Assembly: GCA_016210245.1 (NCBI GenBank)
Contig: JACQUR010000290.1
Span: forward strand, 1 to 12,077
Source of the DNA: Chloroflexota bacterium
GTDB lineage: Bacteria; Chloroflexota; UBA6077; JACQUR01
Direction of reading: 5' to 3'
Length of the DNA stretch: 12,077 bases
Shown: piece by piece, positions 7,008-12,077 of the stretch
Layout: every line of letters begins with the position of its first letter
Position numbering within the stretch: position 1 is the stretch's first letter
Position numbers and translations under genes: made by a program
The notes under the pieces: generated by a model
Told to the model about the DNA's origin: nothing
The model's database searches: none
Seen by the model: only the letters and a program-made list of their open reading frames with translations

Positions 7008-7080
7008 AGCGCGGGGGCTTGTCCCCCGCCCCGCGCCCCGCAGCCTGCGTACCCACGGGCGGGGGACAAGCCCCCGCGCT
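7008..7080. repeat. REP-like pair of inverted hairpins
   Basis: Bases 7008-7030 and 7058-7080 are perfect 23-base inverted copies separated by 27 bases. Each copy is itself a hairpin: GCGGGGG, loop CTTGT, CCCCCGC. This arrangement, a hairpin next to its mirror copy, resembles bacterial interspersed REP/BIME elements. It sits in the untranslated leader of the giant gene, downstream of the promoter at 7148-7175, so it would be transcribed. No transposase of the RAYT type is in the window. Confidence 0.85.
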
Positions 7081-7082
7081 AC

Positions 7083-7125
7083 GATCCCCGCGCGCGACAT
7101 TGCGCTAGATCTTTGTGCGGGGATC
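7083..7125. repeat. Nine-base inverted repeat in the leader
   Basis: GATCCCCGC at 7083-7091 pairs perfectly with GCGGGGATC at 7117-7125 across a 25-base loop. It lies directly beside the REP-like pair and inside the same presumed leader RNA. No riboswitch family is recognised. Confidence 0.5.
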
Positions 7126-7147
7126 AGGAGCATCCCAAGCTAGCGCC

Positions 7148-7175
7148 AGTATACTCCGCGCGGCGTTGCCGTCAA
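7148..7175 (-). promoter_or_regulatory. Sigma-70-like promoter for the giant gene
   Basis: On the minus strand TTGACG (7170-7175) and TATACT (7148-7153) are separated by 16 bases, each box matching consensus at five of six positions. Transcription would begin near 7141 and run toward the start at 6799, giving a leader of about 340 bases that includes the REP-like hairpins. The assignment rests on sequence match alone. Confidence 0.5.
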
Positions 7176-7264
7176 GGGGTACGGAGCAGGGGGCGTGCTG
7201 AGCCTGTCTGCCTCAGGGTGGTGCATGGGACACGGTCGGGCCTCCTTCACAAACTGGAATGCAG

Positions 7265-7292
7265 AAGGCCCAGCTCAAGATGGCTGGGCCTT
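7265..7292 (-). terminator. Hairpin terminator after the PIN-HTH operon
   Basis: AAGGCCCAGC (7265-7274) and GCTGGGCCTT (7283-7292) form a perfect ten-base stem with an eight-base loop, 66 bases beyond the stop of the PIN gene. There is no long U tract on either strand, so it may be a weak or factor-assisted terminator. On the plus strand it would face no upstream gene. Confidence 0.6.
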
Positions 7293-7357
7293 GGCAGAAG
7301 AACAAGAAGACGACGAAGCGGAGATGTGAGCTGGCCGGCCGGCGGTGCGGGCGGGCC

Positions 7358-7906
7358 CTATCCCTCGGTCGTACCCTGGCGCTGGGTGGCCTCGCCGAGG
7401 TACTCGCGCACAGCGGCATCGGCGTCGGGGAACCTCCGGTACAGCGCGGCCAGGAACGCACGCGAGTCGAGGAAGAAGACGCCGTTGCGCTCTTCGCCGA
7501 TGGGGAAGTCAGTCGAGTTGTCGGTCACCAGGACGCCAGCCCCTGCCGCCAGGGCCGTCTGCATGACAGGCCAATCGTCCCGGTCCGTGAGCCAGGAGAG
7601 ATCCGCAGCCGGCGCGGCGCCGTAGTCCACCGACCGCAGGACGTGCGAAAGCTCGTCGACCAGGGCGTTCACGCGCCCGCGCGAGTCGCGCAAGCGGCGG
7701 CGTGTCTCGGCCCGATCGCACCCCTCGCGCGCAGCCCGCTCGGCGATCCACTCCGTCCGCCGTCGGACCAACTCGCTGACGATCCAGGGACTCCAGAAGC
7801 CCGCGTAGTAGCGCAGGGTGGCCGCGGCGAGGAGGTGGCGCCGCCGGGCGCCCAGGAGCACCGAGGCGTCGAGGGCGGCGCGCTCGAGCGCCGGTGGCTC
7901 ACGCAC
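7358..7906 (-). CDS. PIN-domain ribonuclease toxin (VapC-like)
   Basis: The product is 182 residues from a GTG at 7904-7906, preceded by GAGGAG four bases away. This start overlaps the end of the upstream antitoxin gene by eight bases, typical of translational coupling. PIN domains are metal-dependent RNases; acidic residues fitting the active site are Asp13 (LDASVL), Glu45 (VSELVRRR), Asp111 (DDWPVMQTAL) and Asp129 (LVTDNSTDF). The order strand-Asp, helix-Glu, then Asp-x-Pro followed by VTDN matches the family, and the length is near the longer PIN toxins. Partner: the HTH antitoxin at 7899-8276. Inference: type II toxin-antitoxin module whose toxin cleaves RNA; the target is unknown. Confidence 0.8.
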   Translation of the reverse strand: MREPPALERAALDASVLLGARRRHLLAAATLRYYAGFWSPWIVSELVRRRTEWIAERAAREGCDRAETRRRLRDSRGRVNALVDELSHVLRSVDYGAAPAADLSWLTDRDDWPVMQTALAAGAGVLVTDNSTDFPIGEERNGVFFLDSRAFLAALYRRFPDADAAVREYLGEATQRQGTTEG

Positions 7907-8276
7907 TCCGCTCCTCGGAAGGATGCCGCGGCTTGCGGTACAGCTCGCGGAGCTCCTCATCGGTGGGATTGCCCTCCCGGTCCAGCGCCGCCAGCGACTC
8001 GCGCAGGCGCAGCAGCCGCTCCACGCTTTCCAGGGCAACCAGCCAGCGTCCCCCCATCGCCCCGCCCGCCAGCGCCCCTCGTTCGACCCAGCGCTTGACC
8101 GTGGGGATCGAGACGCCCAGCCGCTCAGCAGCCTGGCCGGTGGTCAGGAGTCCTGGGTCCGAGCGGGCGAGCGCACGGAGCGCCTCGCGCAAGGCCTCCC
8201 CCTCTCGCATCCGCCCCGCCCGGGCCATCTCCTGTTCCAATTCCGCCAGTGTGTCCAGGGTACCCAGCTTGACCAT
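7899..8276 (-). CDS. HTH-domain antitoxin, partner of the PIN toxin
   Basis: The product is 125 residues. The ATG at 8274-8276 has a strong GGGAGGAGG site just upstream, so it is preferred to longer in-frame starts. Residues 41-85 are an excisionase/MerR-type helix-turn-helix (LLTTGQAAERLGVSIPTVKRWVERGAL followed by the wing GGRWLV, quoted here in two parts of one motif: LLTTGQAAERLG and VSIPTVKRWVERGAL). An N-terminal helix (residues 8-37) and a charged C-terminal tail surround it; the tail is a plausible toxin-binding part. The gene overlaps the PIN toxin by eight bases. An imperfect palindrome at 8310-8334 just upstream is a likely autoregulatory operator. Inference from order and domain: type II antitoxin and repressor. 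Confidence 0.75.
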   Translation of the reverse strand: MVKLGTLDTLAELEQEMARAGRMREGEALREALRALARSDPGLLTTGQAAERLGVSIPTVKRWVERGALAGGAMGGRWLVALESVERLLRLRESLAALDREGNPTDEELRELYRKPRHPSEERSA

Positions 8277-8309
8277 GACCCTCCTCCCGGATGATCTCCG
8301 TCTCGGCAT

Positions 8310-8334
8310 GTTCAATAGTACCACTGTACTGAAC
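8310..8334. promoter_or_regulatory. Palindromic operator upstream of the HTH-PIN operon
   Basis: AGTAC and GTACT face each other across four bases, flanked by GTTC and GAAC with a three-base bulge, 33 bases before the antitoxin start. On the minus strand a TACTAT box overlaps the palindrome, though no good -35 box is seen. This is the expected place for the antitoxin to repress its own operon. Confidence 0.45.
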
Positions 8335-8426
8335 AAATCGCACTCCTGCAGGCATGCTCCACGCCAGCCCAAACGTGGACTCTGGCACGCCAGGGACTCT
8401 CTCCGAGCGATCTGTGGAATACGGGG

Positions 8427-8696
8427 TCAAGACGCTTTGACCACACCCTCCGCCGCTCGTAGGTCCGCCACCGCCTGGCGGAACACGATCTGCTTCATGT
8501 AGGTCTGGTAGGGGACTCCCGCCAGGGCCGCTGCCCGCTTGACGGTGTCCACCTGGAGCTTCCCCCAGCGGAAGTTGACCCTGGTCTCCTCGATCTCCCG
8601 CTCCGCCTGGTCGACCAGGGCACGGACCTTCGCGTCTACTTCAGGTGGCAGTTCCTCGTCCGGCAGTTCCTCGTAGCCTCGTCGCTTGGCGTTCAT
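8427..8696 (-). CDS. CopG/ribbon-helix-helix-like antitoxin-type protein
   Basis: The product is 89 residues. The ATG at 8694-8696 follows AGGGG with seven bases spacing and is chosen over the ATG 21 bases upstream. An acidic N-terminus (YEELPDEELPPEVDAKV) leads into a core, VNFRWGKLQVDTVKRAAALAG then VPYQTYMKQIVFRQAVADL, typical of small CopG-type antitoxins: a beta strand with two helices, the first ending before the VPYQTY turn. Such proteins usually repress their own promoter and neutralise a co-encoded toxin. No intact toxin gene adjoins it: 150 bases separate it from the HTH antitoxin gene, and the upstream side holds only a promoter. It could regulate another gene or be the remnant of a module. 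Confidence 0.7.
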   Translation of the reverse strand: MNAKRRGYEELPDEELPPEVDAKVRALVDQAEREIEETRVNFRWGKLQVDTVKRAAALAGVPYQTYMKQIVFRQAVADLRAAEGVVKAS

Positions 8697-9012
8697 TGGG
8701 CACCCCTCATAGCGCAAAGCAGGTGATTACCAGCACCCTCTTCCCCTCCTCCAGCCAGGTCCAGTACAACACCCATTATCCGCCCGGATGCGGCAAATGT
8801 CAATACTGGCGGGTGAAGCACGGGGGTCTGGTAGCGGGAGATCGATGCTGTGGGTGGACGAGTTCACGGCCCAAACCGGACCCTCGATGGTAAAATCACT
8901 GTGGTTGAGCGGCGAATCCCCGGCGGTGCGACCGGGCTCGCGGCCGATGCCTGGGGAGAACGGGGCGGACGCCCCTGCACTTGGGCGCACCGCCTGGCAG
9001 GGAGGTGGACGG
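8697..9012. other. Divergent intergenic region between the CopG-like and SWIM genes
   Basis: The minus-strand promoter at 8775-8803 serves the CopG-like gene. For the plus-strand SWIM gene I find a good ribosome binding site just before 9013 but no convincing promoter; a TAAAAT box at 8891-8896 has no matching -35. A 21-codon minus-strand frame (8707-8772) that starts upstream of the predicted transcript start is probably chance or a toxin remnant. Confidence 0.5.
8775..8803 (-). promoter_or_regulatory. Near-consensus sigma-70 promoter for the CopG-like gene
   Basis: On the minus strand TTGACA (8798-8803) is a perfect -35 box and GATAAT (8775-8780) a five-of-six -10 box, separated by exactly 17 bases. 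Transcription would begin near 8768, about 70 bases before the CopG-like start. Confidence 0.75.
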
Positions 9013-10806
9013 ATGGAACTGCCCGGCCTGGCCGAGGAGGCCATCAGAGAGAGGGCCTCCGCCGAGTCGTTCTGGCGGGGCCAGGACTACTGCCACCAGG
9101 GAGCGGTGCTCTCCCTGGCCCGCCGCGGGAACACCCTGGAGGCGGAGGTCGCGGGAAGCGCGCCCGAAGCCTACGCCGTTCGAGTCGACTTCGACGAGGC
9201 AGGCGTCGTCGATGCCACCTGCAGTTGCCCCTACGACTGGGGCGGCTGGTGCAAGCACATCGTCGCCGTCCTGCTGGCCTGCCTGAGCGAGCCAGAGAGG
9301 GTCGAGCAGCGCCCGTCTCTGGAGGACCTGCTGGCGGGGCTGGACCGGGAGCAACTCCAGGGGCTGCTGCTGGAGCTGGCCGAGCAGCAGCCGCGCCTGT
9401 CCAACGCCATCGAGGCCCGGGTTTCGGTGCTGAAAGCCGCTTCACCCGCGGCCCCAGCGCCGATGCCGGAAGCCCGGGCCCAGCCCGCTCGCGCTCCCGT
9501 GGACCCGCAGCCCTTTCGCCGGCAGGTCAGCGCGCTCCTGCACAGCCTGGACCGGATGTCCGGCTCCGAAGCCTACTACCAGGTGGGCGGAGTGGTGGAG
9601 GGGGTTCGGGGCCTGCTGCGCCAGGCCCGGGACCTGATCGAGGCGGACGACGGGCGGAACGCGCTGATGGTGCTGGAGGCCATCACCCAGGAGTACCTGG
9701 CCGGCTGGGAGTCGCTGGACGACTCCGACGGCGACGCCAGCGCCTTCTTCGAGGACCTGGGCATCGCCTGGGCCGAGGCCCTCCTGAGCGCCGATCTGAC
9801 TCCGCCGGAGCGCCGGGCCTGGGCGACGAAGCTGGAAGCCTGGCAGGCGGAGATCGACCAGTACGGCGTGGACCAGGGCTTCGGGCCGGCGATGGAGGCC
9901 GCCCGGCAGGGCTGGGACGATCCCCGGCTGCAGCGGATCCTGCGGGGCGAGCCCCTGGAACCAGAGCAACGGGCGACGGAAGCCTTGGAGTACGCCGACG
10001 AGCTGGCCGAGGCCCGGCTCAATATCCTGGAGCGGCGTGGGCGGTACCAGGAACACCTCTCCCTGGCCCGGGCCGAGGGGCAAACGGAACGATACGTCAC
10101 CATGCTGGTGCGGCTGGGTCGGGCGGCGGAGGCTGTGGAGTACGGGCTGCGGCACCTGGCGACGGCGGCGCAGGCCCTGTCCCTGGCGAGGGCGTTGCAG
10201 GAGCAGGGGAACTCGGAGCGTGCCCTGCAAGTGGCCCAGCACGGCCTTTCCCTGGAAGGGCGCAAGGCCGAGCTGGCGGCCTGGCTCCGCGACCTCGCCG
10301 CCGGGATGGGGAAGCGGGAGCAGGCGCTGGCCGCGGCCAGGGTCGCCTTCGGGGAGGAGCAGAGCCTCGCCTCCTATGTAAAGGTGCAGGAGCTGGCCGG
10401 GGAGCAGTGGACCGCCCTGCGGCCCGAGCTGCTGGAGCTGCTGCGCCAGACGAAGGGCTACTATCCCCAGGGTCCGGTGGAGGTGTTCCTGCACGAGGGG
10501 CTGATCGAGGACGCCATCGCCGCGGTAGCGGGGGGAGCGACCCACACCCTGGTGGAGCGGGTGGTGGACGCGGCCATCGCCTCCCACCCGGACTGGGCGA
10601 TCCAGACGAGCCGTGCGCAGGCGGAGCCGATTATGAACGGGGGGAAAGCGCAACACTACGGCGCCGCCGTCGACTGGCTGCGCAAGGCCCGGAGCGCCTA
10701 CCTGGCCGGGGGGCGCGAAAAGGAGTGGCAGAGCTACCTGGCTGGGCTGGTGGAGCGCCACGGGCGGAAGTACAAGCTGGTGCCGATGCTGAAGGCGTTG
10801 AAGTGA
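9013..10806 (+). CDS. SWIM zinc-finger protein with alpha-helical C-terminal region
   Basis: The product is 597 residues. The ATG at 9013 follows GGGAGG and is preferred to an in-frame start 225 bases upstream, whose added residues look non-coding. Residues 58-92 are a SWIM zinc finger: Cys70-x-Cys72, then Cys80-x-His82 (CSCPYDWGGWCKH), with the preceding strand YAVRVDF and the following helix IVAVLLACL. SWIM domains bind zinc and are thought to contact DNA or protein partners. The rest is almost all helical, with repeated Leu/Ala/Glu-rich helix pairs (for example LNILERRGRYQEHLSLARAEG near 335-356 split by a short turn, and EYGLRHLATAAQALSLARAL) that look like TPR-style repeats. This layout matches the usual length of bacterial SWIM-family proteins. 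It is followed after 13 bases by a RES gene. The exact role is unknown. Confidence 0.8.
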   Translation: MELPGLAEEAIRERASAESFWRGQDYCHQGAVLSLARRGNTLEAEVAGSAPEAYAVRVDFDEAGVVDATCSCPYDWGGWCKHIVAVLLACLSEPERVEQRPSLEDLLAGLDREQLQGLLLELAEQQPRLSNAIEARVSVLKAASPAAPAPMPEARAQPARAPVDPQPFRRQVSALLHSLDRMSGSEAYYQVGGVVEGVRGLLRQARDLIEADDGRNALMVLEAITQEYLAGWESLDDSDGDASAFFEDLGIAWAEALLSADLTPPERRAWATKLEAWQAEIDQYGVDQGFGPAMEAARQGWDDPRLQRILRGEPLEPEQRATEALEYADELAEARLNILERRGRYQEHLSLARAEGQTERYVTMLVRLGRAAEAVEYGLRHLATAAQALSLARALQEQGNSERALQVAQHGLSLEGRKAELAAWLRDLAAGMGKREQALAAARVAFGEEQSLASYVKVQELAGEQWTALRPELLELLRQTKGYYPQGPVEVFLHEGLIEDAIAAVAGGATHTLVERVVDAAIASHPDWAIQTSRAQAEPIMNGGKAQHYGAAVDWLRKARSAYLAGGREKEWQSYLAGLVERHGRKYKLVPMLKALK

Positions 10807-10819
10807 AAGCCGCCCACGG

Positions 10820-11152
10820 GTGAGCCCCGTTCGCCGCGCACGCACCCCGGCCGGGGTGCTGTACCGCATCGGGCGCCTGCCGGATCCCCTCGACTGGCCC
10901 CCGAGAGAGTTGACGGGCGAGGGCCGGTTTGACGACCCACAGCGAGCCTTTCGCGTGCTGTACGCCACCGCGCTACGCCCCGCCGCCTTCGTCGAGACCC
11001 TGGCCCGCTTTCGGCCGTCGCCCGAAGCTCTGGCTGGACTCCGCCAGATCGAAGGCGGAACGGCATCGGGCAGGGTGGCGCTCGTCCCGGTGGACTGGTA
11101 CCAGAAGCGTGCTGTGGTGCGCTTGCCTCTTCGGCCTCACCATTCTGATTGA
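10820..11152 (+). pseudogene. RES-domain protein (NAD+ phosphorylase toxin family), C-terminally truncated
   Basis: The frame starts at a GTG (10820) 13 bases after the SWIM gene, probably translated from the same mRNA, with only a weak ribosome binding site. The 110 residues contain the N-terminal half of a RES domain: LYRIGRLPDPLDWPP, GRFDDPQRAFRVLYAT, AAFVETLARFRPSPEAL and VPVDWYQKRAVVRL. In family members known to me the domain continues for roughly another 80-120 residues after this DW...R segment; here it ends abruptly in PLRPHHSD and a TGA, and no other frame downstream resumes it. RES toxins degrade NAD+ and are normally paired with a Xre/MbcA-type antitoxin, absent here. Inference: a 3'-truncated, probably inactive copy. 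Confidence 0.7.
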
Positions 11153-11222
11153 AGCGAACCGAGCCGCCATGAGGAACGGCACATGGTGAGTGCAGCGCGG
11201 CGGCGTGGATAGGCCGGCTCGA

Positions 11223-11915
11223 CTACGGCTCGACCTCCGCGTCTAGCCATGCCGCGAGGTCCTCGGCGGTCAGCTCCTCCAGCGTGCGCACCACGCGGCA
11301 GGGGGGCGGGAGGCTGGAGGCGAAGGCTTCTAACGGGCGCTCGCCCGCCACGGCCAGGCAGTGCGTGCCGGCCGCTACGGCGGCCTGGGCGCCGGGCACG
11401 GCGTCCTCCAGCACGACGCAGCGTGGGGGCGGCAGCCCGAGCCGGCGGGCGGCCAGGAGGAAGACCTCCGGGTCCGGCTTGCCGACTCGCACGTCCTCGG
11501 CGCACACCAGGACCTGGAAGCAGTCGCTCACGCCCAGCTCGCCCAGGATCAGCTCGGCGTTGGCGCGGGGGGTGGAGGTGGCCAGCGCCTGGCGGAAGCC
11601 ATGCTGCCCAACACCGCGCAGCAGCGCCAGCGCGCCGGGCAGCGGACGGATGTGGCCGCGCGCGAACTGGCGGAAGAGCTGCTCCTTGCGCTCGGCGAGC
11701 GCCTGTACCTGCTGCGAGGACAGGTCCTGCTCGAACAGGGTGGCGATGATCTCCTGGTTGCGCTGGCCGAAGGTGCGCTGGAAGTCGGCCTGGGTGAAAG
11801 GGTAGCCGCGTTCTGCGGCCACGGCCTGCCAGGCGCGGCAATGAAAGGGCGCTGTATCGACCAGCACCCCGTCCAGGTCCCAGATCGCGCCCCGGTGCGT
11901 CGTGTACTCGTCCAT
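11223..11915 (-). CDS. HAD-superfamily hydrolase, beta-phosphoglucomutase/phosphatase-like
   Basis: The product is 230 residues, full length for HAD subfamily IA. Catalytic motifs are all present: Asp13 and Asp15 in WDLDGVLVDT (nucleophile and acid/base), Ser114 in ATSTP (motif II), Lys146 in VGKPDPEVF (motif III) and Glu170-Asp171 in VLEDAVPGAQAA (motif IV, magnesium). A helical cap lies between residues 20 and 95. The GVLVDTAPFHCRAW and EDAVPGAQAA patterns fit beta-phosphoglucomutase-like phosphatases acting on sugar phosphates or similar small substrates in the cytoplasm; the substrate cannot be read from sequence. No clear ribosome binding site precedes the ATG at 11913-11915; a TATCAT box six bases before it would allow a nearly leaderless mRNA, but with no good -35. 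The gene faces the RES gene tail to tail and appears unrelated to it. Confidence 0.85.
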   Translation of the reverse strand: MDEYTTHRGAIWDLDGVLVDTAPFHCRAWQAVAAERGYPFTQADFQRTFGQRNQEIIATLFEQDLSSQQVQALAERKEQLFRQFARGHIRPLPGALALLRGVGQHGFRQALATSTPRANAELILGELGVSDCFQVLVCAEDVRVGKPDPEVFLLAARRLGLPPPRCVVLEDAVPGAQAAVAAGTHCLAVAGERPLEAFASSLPPPCRVVRTLEELTAEDLAAWLDAEVEP

Positions 11916-12007
11916 GCTGCTATGATAACCGTTCGCAGTCCAGCAGATCTCGATCGAGTAGAGGAGGGTATCATCGCTTCCCTCCTGGACGACCCGCTGA
12001 GTGGTGA

Positions 12008-12077
12008 GTCCTGAGTGCTGAGTCCTGAGTCCTGAGTAGGGGACCTCACTCAGGACTCAGGACTCAGCACTCAGGAC
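12008..12077. repeat. Perfect 30-base-arm hairpin of heptameric repeats
   Basis: Bases 12008-12037 and 12048-12077 are perfect inverted copies around a ten-base centre (AGGGGACCTC). The arms are runs of GTCCTGA/GTGCTGA heptamers. The right arm reaches the window edge, so it may be longer. The same 27-base core occurs inside the giant gene at 1961-1987. It lies upstream of the HAD gene in an otherwise empty stretch. Confidence 0.9.

Larger units (their letters stand above)
6800..7357. other. Gene-free leader/intergenic region
   Basis: No coding frame here is supported; the open frames have no ribosome binding sites or recognisable domains. The region holds the ribosome binding site and promoter of the giant gene, the REP-like pair, a nine-base inverted repeat and the terminator-like hairpin behind the PIN gene. 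I see no tRNA or known structured RNA. Confidence 0.6.

Noticed and set aside
7259..8098. Plus-strand open frame of 279 codons
   Set aside because: Antisense to the PIN and HTH genes, which have motifs and ribosome binding sites; this frame has neither.
8707..8772. 21-codon minus-strand frame ending LVITCFAL before the CopG-like gene
   Set aside because: Its GTG lies upstream of the predicted transcription start and there is no ribosome binding site. It may be a toxin 3' remnant, but the evidence is too thin.
8850..10823. Second plus-strand frame of 657 codons overlapping the SWIM gene
   Set aside because: Out of frame with the zinc-finger gene, Gly/Arg/Pro-rich, with no ribosome binding site or domain.

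Overview
This is high-GC bacterial DNA. Secreted proteins with long Thr-Pro/Thr-Ala linkers, dockerin-like repeats of the SLDALCVLR type, SWIM and RES proteins, and abundant short palindromic repeats together suggest a Chloroflexota (Chloroflexi) genome, possibly a metagenome-assembled one. That placement is inference from style; there is no rRNA or marker gene here.

The left half (221-6799, minus strand) is a single reading frame of about 2190 codons encoding a very large exported multidomain protein. It runs: signal peptide, Thr/Pro linker, IPT/TIG domain carrying an inserted dockerin-like repeat, second dockerin-like repeat, beta-sandwich, second Thr/Pro linker, tandem right-handed beta-helix units, a GHSMG alpha/beta hydrolase (lipase-like), several beta-sandwich modules, an InlB-B-like repeat and a Thr/Pro tail. 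Two in-frame stops, TAG at 5939-5941 and TGA at 3191-3193, cut it into three open segments. The TAG falls inside the last strand of the TIG domain, and neither downstream segment has a convincing ribosome binding site or signal peptide. I read it as one gene disrupted by two nonsense codons (or, less likely, read through), not three genes.

The leader (6800-7357) has no gene. It holds a good minus-strand promoter (7148-7175), a REP-like pair of inverted hairpins (7008-7080) and a terminator-like hairpin (7265-7292) after the next minus-strand operon. That operon is a type II toxin-antitoxin pair: an HTH antitoxin (7899-8276) overlapping a PIN-domain toxin (7358-7906). Upstream is a separate ribbon-helix-helix-like antitoxin gene (8427-8696) with a near-consensus promoter but no intact toxin partner.

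On the plus strand a SWIM zinc-finger protein (9013-10806) is followed after 13 bases by a RES-domain gene (10820-11152) that lacks its C-terminal half. A complete HAD phosphatase/beta-phosphoglucomutase-like gene (11223-11915, minus) closes the gene content.

Three families of short inverted or tandem repeats are present: AATCCGTT units (1-154), a 23-base REP-like pair (7008-7080), and a heptameric GTCCTGA/GTGCTGA family. The last forms a perfect 30-base-arm hairpin at the right edge (12008-12077), and a related copy lies in frame inside the giant gene (1951-2020), where it encodes a Ser/Gln-rich interdomain linker.
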